Assembly: GCA_016704445.1 (NCBI GenBank)
Contig: JADJAE010000005.1
Coordinates: forward strand, 1-64,000
Length of the DNA stretch: 64,000 nucleotides
From: Deltaproteobacteria bacterium
Lineage (GTDB): Bacteria > Myxococcota_A > Polyangia > Polyangiales > Ga0077539
Reading direction: 5' to 3'
A program made the translations under genes and the position numbers. A model generated the notes under the pieces. The model did not search any database. It was not told the origin of the DNA and saw nothing but the letters and a program-made list of their open reading frames with translations. This document shows positions 59,067 to 64,000 of this stretch, in pieces (within the stretch, counting starts at the first letter, position 1; each line of letters opens with the position of its first letter).

Positions 59067-60011
59067 TTACATGAAGCGGGGAGCGGGGTGACGGAGGGAG
59101 GTGTGGAAGGCCACCGAGCGGGGCGCCGTGACGCGCTGCTCGCGACGCTCGACGGCTCCGTCGCGGGAGATGGAGAAGGCCACGGAGTAGGCCCGGCCGT
59201 CCCAGCGCAGGGAGTCGATGCAGTCGACGGGCTCGCCCTCGGCGAAGAGCTGCCCGGCGTCGAGGCGACGACCCTGGGTGTCGACCCGGGTGAAGTACAC
59301 GCCCTCGCGGAGCTGCGCGGCGAGGCCGAACTCGCGACCGTTGAACACCAGCCGGGCGGCCCGAGGATCGGTGAGGCCGTCGTGGATGATCGCGGACGAC
59401 CCGCGAGGGGCGCCGTCGACGCCGACGAGCTGGAAGCGCACCCGACCGTTCTCCGCGTCGACCCAGGCGACCCCGAAGGCGTCGCCCGCGGCCACCACCG
59501 CCGGCGCCGAGAGGCCCTCCTCCTCGCTCACCAGCGCGCGGATCTGCACCGGCGCGCCGTGGCCTTGGCCCTGGAGGTCGGTGCTGGAGAACCACATCCC
59601 CTCGCCGCTGTCGTGCCACGCCACGCCCAGGCGGTCGCCGCTGCGGGCGGTCGCGATGTCGATGTGGTTGCGGTCGGGATCGAAGGCGACCGAGTCGCCG
59701 TCGGGGTGATGCTGCGGCAGGGCGCTCACGGGCAGGTCGGCGGCGCGATGAGCGATGGCCGGGACCGCTCCGGTCAGCCCCGGGGCGTTCTGCACCAGGT
59801 TGGCGCTCTCCTCGATGGCGTTGGGCAGAGGCTGGCGAGCCCCGGGTCGGTGGGACATCGCCCCCTGGGCCCCCTCGCCGACCGCGCGCTGCACCTGGGC
59901 GACAGAGCGCTGCACCTCCGGGCGATCGGAGCACCCTGCGAAGCCGAGGGAGGCCCCGGCGAGACCGAGGGCACCGAGCGTCAAAACCGTGCGCTTAGAG
60001 CGATCGTGCAT
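59067..60011 (-). CDS. Lipoprotein with beta-propeller-like repeats
   Basis: 314 residues. A basic start (MHDRSKRTVLTLGALGLAGA) is followed by the lipobox SLGFAGC. The mature protein has recurring strands of the form GDRLGVAWHDSGEGMWFSST, AGDAFGVAWVDAENGRVRFQ, NGREFGLAAQLREGVYFTRV and WDGRAYSVAFSISRDGAVER, spaced about 40-50 residues apart, suggesting a propeller. No known catalytic motif. It is oriented like sdhC, 119 bp upstream; no function can be assigned. Confidence 0.65.
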   Translation of the reverse strand: MHDRSKRTVLTLGALGLAGASLGFAGCSDRPEVQRSVAQVQRAVGEGAQGAMSHRPGARQPLPNAIEESANLVQNAPGLTGAVPAIAHRAADLPVSALPQHHPDGDSVAFDPDRNHIDIATARSGDRLGVAWHDSGEGMWFSSTDLQGQGHGAPVQIRALVSEEEGLSAPAVVAAGDAFGVAWVDAENGRVRFQLVGVDGAPRGSSAIIHDGLTDPRAARLVFNGREFGLAAQLREGVYFTRVDTQGRRLDAGQLFAEGEPVDCIDSLRWDGRAYSVAFSISRDGAVERREQRVTAPRSVAFHTSLRHPAPRFM

Positions 60012-60143
60012 GAATCACCTCGTAGACCAGCGATGTAGAACAGCGACGCTACCAAGCAGATTTGTTGACCGTAACCTCGCCGGAGTGAGCTGGCAAAGGG
60101 TGCCGTGGACGATTGGTGGTTGGTGGTAGGGTCGCGCCCCCCT

Positions 60144-62516
60144 ATGTCTACGGTCTCCCGCGGCCTCACCCTCGCGGTGCTCGCCCTCGTGTCCGCGACC
60201 ACCGTCGCCGCCGAGGTGCTGCTCACCCGCGCGCTCTCGGTCACCACCTGGTACGGCCTCGCGTTCGTCGTCCTTTCGCTGGCGATGCTCGGCCTCACGC
60301 GCGGCTCGCTCGACGCCGACGCCGCGTCCCGCGCCGGAGAGCCCCTCGCGCCGTGGATCGCCCGGCGCCTCCTCGCGCTCTCCGTCGGCCTCGCCATCAC
60401 CGTCGCGGTCGTGGTCTCCGTACCGCTCACCTTCTCGCTCAACCTCTCCTCCCTCGCGGCGCTGATGGTCGTGAGCGCGGCCGCCGCGATTCCTCTGGTC
60501 GCAGGCGGCGCCATCGTCGCCCGACTGCTCGCGGACGCCGCCGTCCCCACGCCGGTGCTCTACGCCGTCGACCTGGGCGCCGCGGCCCTGGGAGCTCTCG
60601 CCCCACTCGTGCTGCTGGGCCCCTTCAGCGCCCCGGACGCGCTCATCCTCCTCGCGGCCCTCAGCGCCGCCGCGGCCTGGGTCGTCGCCCCGCCCGGCGA
60701 CCGCACCCGCGCCCGCGCCGTCGCCATGGCCGTCGCCTCGCTCGTCGTCGCCCTCGGCGCCCGCGGCTCCGACGCGGGCCTGGTGATCCGTTATCCCAAG
60801 GGAGCTCCCCGCCCGGAGCGCGAGACCCCCACCTTCGAGGCCTGGACCCCGCTCGCCTATGTGCGCCTCGGGCCCTTCCGGCAGGTTCCGCACTGGCACC
60901 TCTGGTCGCCCTCCCCGAATACCCCGCCGGGTATGGTCGAGGCCGCCGACGCCACCCTCGACGGCGAGGCCGCCACCCCCGTCTACGCCTGGCGCACGCC
61001 CTCGCAGCTCAACATCCTCCGCTTCGACGCCACCACCTCGGCCCACGTGCTGCGCCCCACCGGCAACGCCTGCGTCATCGGCGTCGGCGGCGGCCGCGAC
61101 CTCATCGCCGCCCTCGCCGTCGGCCACGACCACGTCTACGGCGCGGAGATCAACCCCGGCATCGTCGCGATGCTCCACGCCGTCCGCGGCCGCTCGCCCA
61201 CCATCGACGACCCGCGCGTCACCGTGCGCCTCGGCGACGGGCGCGCCCTCTTCGCCCGTTCCCGCATGCACTGCTCGGTGCTCCAGGCCTCCCTCGTCGA
61301 CACCTGGGCCGCCACCTCCGCTGGGGCCTTCGCCCACACCGAGGCCACGCTCTACACCCGCGAGGCCTGGTCGATCTTCCTCCGCCGCGTGGCGCCCACC
61401 GGCGTGCTCACCTTCTCCCGCTGGTACGACCCGCGCCGGGTGAGCGAGACCGCCCGCCTCGTCGCCCTCGCCGTCGCCTCGCTCCACGACCGCGGCGTCG
61501 AGCGCCCCCGCGAGCACCTCGCCCTCCTCGCCGCCGGCAACGTCGCCACCATCCTGGTGAGCCCGGCTCCCTTCTCCGCCGCCGACATCGCCGCGCTCCA
61601 CGACCTCGAGACCCGACTGCGCTTCACCCTCCTCGTCACCCCCGACCGGCCGGTGACCGAGCCCCTGCTCGACGCCATCCTCGAGGCCCGCGACGACGCC
61701 GCCCTCGCCGCCGTCGGCCGCCCCCTCGGGCTCGACACCTCCGCCCCCACCGACGAGCGCCCGTTCTTCTTCCAGCTCCTCGCGCCCAGCGCGTGGCTTC
61801 ACCCCATCGTCGCCCTCGAGCTCGCCCGCGGCAGCGGCGGCGTCATCGCAGGCAACGCCACCGCCATGTTCGAGCTGCTCGCCACCTTCGCCGTGGTGCT
61901 CCTCGTGGCCGCCTGGCTGCTCGGCCCGGCGCTCCTCCGCTCGGCCCGCGACCCCGAGCGCCCGCAGGGTCGCGCCCTCGTCTACTTCGGCGCACTCGGC
62001 GCCGGCTACATGACCGCCGAGCTCGCCCTGGTGCAGCGCCTCCACGTCGTGCTCGGGCACCCCACCTACGCGCTCATCGTCGCCCTCGCCGGGATGCTCG
62101 TCGCCACCGGCGTCGGGGCCCTGCTCTCTCCGCGCGTGCTGCGCACCAACCGCCACGTCACCGTCGCCGCCGTCGCCGCCGCCGCCCTGCTCGCGGCGCT
62201 CCCCTACGTGGTGCTGCGACCGCTCGCCAGGGCCACCCTGGAGGGCGCCCCGGTCCTGCGCTTCGGCGGCGCGGCGGCCTGCGCGGCGGTCGTGGGCCTC
62301 GTCCTCGGGCTCTTCTTCCCGGCGGGCCTGCGGGCGCTCCCCAGGCGGGAGGGCGCGGCGCTGGCGCTCGGAGTCAACGGCGCCACCAGCGTGCTCGGGT
62401 CGGTCTTCGCCACCACCCTCTCGGTGTGGTTCGGCATCCCCGCGACCTTCGCCGCCGCGGGCGTGCTCTACCTCGTCGCCGCCTGGGCCTCCCCTGCGCG
62501 CTGGCGCGCCGTGTAG
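60144..62516 (+). CDS. Membrane-embedded spermidine-synthase-like protein
   Basis: 790 residues from ATG 60144 (an ATG at 60105 would add 13 residues). The N-terminal third has about six helices (LTLAVLALVSATTVAAEVLL, LAITVAVVVSVPLTFSLNLS). The middle carries a spermidine-synthase-type SAM fold with ACVIGVGGGRDLIAALAVGH, VYGAEINPGIVAMLHAV and VRLGDGRALFARSR. A further helical part follows (LVYFGALGAGYMTAELALVQ, YALIVALAGMLVATGVGALL). Such integral membrane aminopropyltransferase-like proteins are of mostly unknown activity. An 11-bp gap separates it from the CPA1 antiporter gene, likely in one operon. Confidence 0.7.
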   Translation: MSTVSRGLTLAVLALVSATTVAAEVLLTRALSVTTWYGLAFVVLSLAMLGLTRGSLDADAASRAGEPLAPWIARRLLALSVGLAITVAVVVSVPLTFSLNLSSLAALMVVSAAAAIPLVAGGAIVARLLADAAVPTPVLYAVDLGAAALGALAPLVLLGPFSAPDALILLAALSAAAAWVVAPPGDRTRARAVAMAVASLVVALGARGSDAGLVIRYPKGAPRPERETPTFEAWTPLAYVRLGPFRQVPHWHLWSPSPNTPPGMVEAADATLDGEAATPVYAWRTPSQLNILRFDATTSAHVLRPTGNACVIGVGGGRDLIAALAVGHDHVYGAEINPGIVAMLHAVRGRSPTIDDPRVTVRLGDGRALFARSRMHCSVLQASLVDTWAATSAGAFAHTEATLYTREAWSIFLRRVAPTGVLTFSRWYDPRRVSETARLVALAVASLHDRGVERPREHLALLAAGNVATILVSPAPFSAADIAALHDLETRLRFTLLVTPDRPVTEPLLDAILEARDDAALAAVGRPLGLDTSAPTDERPFFFQLLAPSAWLHPIVALELARGSGGVIAGNATAMFELLATFAVVLLVAAWLLGPALLRSARDPERPQGRALVYFGALGAGYMTAELALVQRLHVVLGHPTYALIVALAGMLVATGVGALLSPRVLRTNRHVTVAAVAAAALLAALPYVVLRPLARATLEGAPVLRFGGAAACAAVVGLVLGLFFPAGLRALPRREGAALALGVNGATSVLGSVFATTLSVWFGIPATFAAAGVLYLVAAWASPARWRAV

Positions 62517-62526
62517 GGTCGCGTTC

Positions 62527-64000
62527 GTGCGAGACCAACTCGAGAGCCTCACCCTGGTGCTCGCGATCGGCGCCGCCGTCGCCACCGGCTCGAAGCGCCT
62601 GGGGGCCCCCTACAACGTCGCGCTCGTGGCCGTCGGGCTGCTGCTCGTCTTCGCCGACGTGCTGCCGCACGCCGAGCTGAGCTCCGACCTTGTGCTGGTA
62701 GCCTTCCTCCCGCTGCTGGTCTTCGAGGGGGCGCTCTTCGCAGACGCCGACAGCCTGCGCGAGGCCTCCCGCCCCATCCTCGCCCTCGCGCTGCCGGGCG
62801 TCGCGATCTCCCTGGTCGCCACCGCCACCGTCGCCACCTTCGTGCTGGGCCTGCCCTTCTCCGCGGCGCTGCTGCTGGGCGCGCTGCTCGCCATCACCGA
62901 CACGGTGAGCGTGCTCCTCGCGTTTCGCAGCACCCGGGTGCCCAAGCGCCTCGCCGCGGTGATGGAGGGAGAGAGCCTCTTCAACGACGGCACCGCGCTG
63001 GTGCTGGTGAGCATCACGAGCGCGGCGCTGGCGACGGGGCACTTCGGCGTCGCCGCCACGGCCCGCTCGCTCCTGCTCGCCATCGTCGGCGGCGTCTCCG
63101 TGGGCGCGGCCTTCGGCGTGGTGGGAGGCGCCGTGCTCCGCCGCACGCCCGACCACCTCACCGGCGTGCTCGGCTCGGTGGTGCTCGTCTTCGCCACCTC
63201 GCTGACCGCCGAGCGCATCCACGCCTCGCCGGTCATCGCCGTCGTGGTCGCGGGCCTCGCCGTGGGGCGCGCCGCACGCCGCGGCCTCGAGCCCTCCCGG
63301 GTGCTCGCCCTCCACGGCTTCTGGGAGGTCGCCGGCTTCGGGATCAACGTCCTGCTCTTCCTCCTCGTGGGGATGCAGATCGACGCCCGGATGCTGGTCT
63401 CCGAGTCGCGCTCGATCCTGCTGGCGGTGCTCGCGCTGCACGCGGGCCGAGCCATCGCGGTGTACGGCTGCTTCGCGCTGCTGCGGCTCATCCGACGCGA
63501 CGTGGTGCCCCTGCGCTGGCAGCACGCGATGGTCTTCGGCAACATCAAGGGCGCCCTCTCCATGGCCGCCGTGCTGGCCCTTCCGGCGGACCTCCCGCTG
63601 CGCCCCCGGCTCATCACCATCGTCTTCGGCGTCACCTTCGTGACCCTCATCACCCAGGCCCTCCCCTTCCGCAGGGTGCTGTACGCCCTGGGCATCGCGT
63701 CCCGCGGCACCGACCGCTTCGACGTCGCCAGGGCGCGCCTCATCGCCGCGCGACGGGGGCAGGCCGAGCTCGACGAGCTGCTGGAGACGGGCATCCTGTC
63801 GCGGCGCGACCACGCCGAGCGCCGGGCGAGCTTCCAGCGCGAGGTCATCGTGGCGGAGACCTCGCTGCGCACCCCGGCGGCCGACGCGACGGACGACGCG
63901 ACCATCGACGGGGTCGTGCTGCTGGCGCAGAAGGTGGCCCTCGAGGACGCCGCCCGGCGAGGGCTCATCGAGGGCGAGACCGCGGTGCGAGAGATCGCCG
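62527..64000 (+). CDS. CPA1-family Na+/H+ antiporter, 3' end outside the window
   Basis: GTG 62527 starts a reading frame that is still open at the window edge (491 codons seen). Multiple transmembrane helices (LTLVLAIGAAVATGSKRLGA, VALVAVGLLLVFADVLPHAE) and the signatures LLAITDTVSVLLAFRSTRVP, MEGESLFNDGTALVLVSI and HASPVIAVVVAGLAVGR identify the NhaP/CPA1 family, which exchanges Na+ or K+ for protons. The part after about residue 400 (RRGQAELDELLETGILSRRD) is a cytoplasmic regulatory tail of unknown type. It is probably transcribed with the preceding gene. Confidence 0.88.
   Translation, partial: MRDQLESLTLVLAIGAAVATGSKRLGAPYNVALVAVGLLLVFADVLPHAELSSDLVLVAFLPLLVFEGALFADADSLREASRPILALALPGVAISLVATATVATFVLGLPFSAALLLGALLAITDTVSVLLAFRSTRVPKRLAAVMEGESLFNDGTALVLVSITSAALATGHFGVAATARSLLLAIVGGVSVGAAFGVVGGAVLRRTPDHLTGVLGSVVLVFATSLTAERIHASPVIAVVVAGLAVGRAARRGLEPSRVLALHGFWEVAGFGINVLLFLLVGMQIDARMLVSESRSILLAVLALHAGRAIAVYGCFALLRLIRRDVVPLRWQHAMVFGNIKGALSMAAVLALPADLPLRPRLITIVFGVTFVTLITQALPFRRVLYALGIASRGTDRFDVARARLIAARRGQAELDELLETGILSRRDHAERRASFQREVIVAETSLRTPAADATDDATIDGVVLLAQKVALEDAARRGLIEGETAVREIA

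Noticed and set aside
60015..62585. 856-residue minus-strand frame opposite the spermidine-synthase-like gene
   Set aside because: Gly/Glu/Arg/His-rich composition with no domain; the plus strand has clear motifs and membrane helices.

Overview
The window is about 70% GC and carries hallmarks of a myxobacterium (Myxococcota, most likely a Polyangia/Sandaracinus-type organism). These are a MYXO-CTERM sorting tail on a secreted heparinase-like protein (3480-3589), many lipoproteins with Asp/Val/Pro/Ala-rich linkers (DVP, ATD, DAG repeats), MopE-type Cys/Asp metal-binding motifs, VWA lipoproteins, HRDxSPxN Ser/Thr kinases, hybrid histidine kinases and an NtrC-type regulator. The genus is inference; no rRNA or other marker gene is present.

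Layout. 1-3589: two plus-strand secreted-protein genes broken by many frameshifts. 3605-29097: ordinary chromosome, with a VWA lipoprotein, purE-purK, surface lipoproteins, a TonB-like protein, histidine kinases, hemW, an odd DppB-like permease, a CPBP protease, an operon of CBM96-like lipoprotein/Ser-Thr kinase/FGE-like lipoprotein, a sigma-54 regulator and a large HEXXH protein. 29188-43854: a chromosomal (sedentary) integron. 44084-44491: RNase P RNA (rnpB). 44550-53217: minus-strand operon-like set of lytic transglycosylase, HEAT-like protein, HD-GYP protein and hybrid histidine kinase. 53328-64000: Ser/Thr kinase, sucA, a receiver protein, sdhC, a lipoprotein, a spermidine-synthase-like membrane protein and a CPA1 antiporter that runs off the end.

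The integron is the most notable system. A complete IntI-type tyrosine recombinase (42904-43854, plus strand) faces away from an array of about 13 minus-strand cassettes. The cassettes are separated by near-identical attC sites, nearly all 91 bp long, reading TAACAAGCC...GGCCGTTAGG on the minus strand. Cassettes encode toxin-antitoxin pairs (PIN/VapC-type, two ParE/RelE-type plus a decayed copy), a GIY-YIG-like protein, a zinc-ribbon membrane protein and small unknown proteins. Four insertion sequences have landed in it, each with a recognisable target-site duplication: one between intI and the first cassette, one inside an attC, and two inside cassette genes. Removing them in silico restores the 91-bp attC and one open cassette gene; the GIY-YIG-like gene becomes continuous across the insertion point but keeps one separate frameshift.

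Caution: frameshifts are unusually common (heparinase-like gene, secreted protein at 9302, sensor kinase 17647-19910, regulator 23278-24667, kinase 53328-54892, several cassettes and transposases). Two fall in G/C-rich homopolymers and are repaired by a single base. Consensus sequencing error is therefore a serious alternative to true decay.
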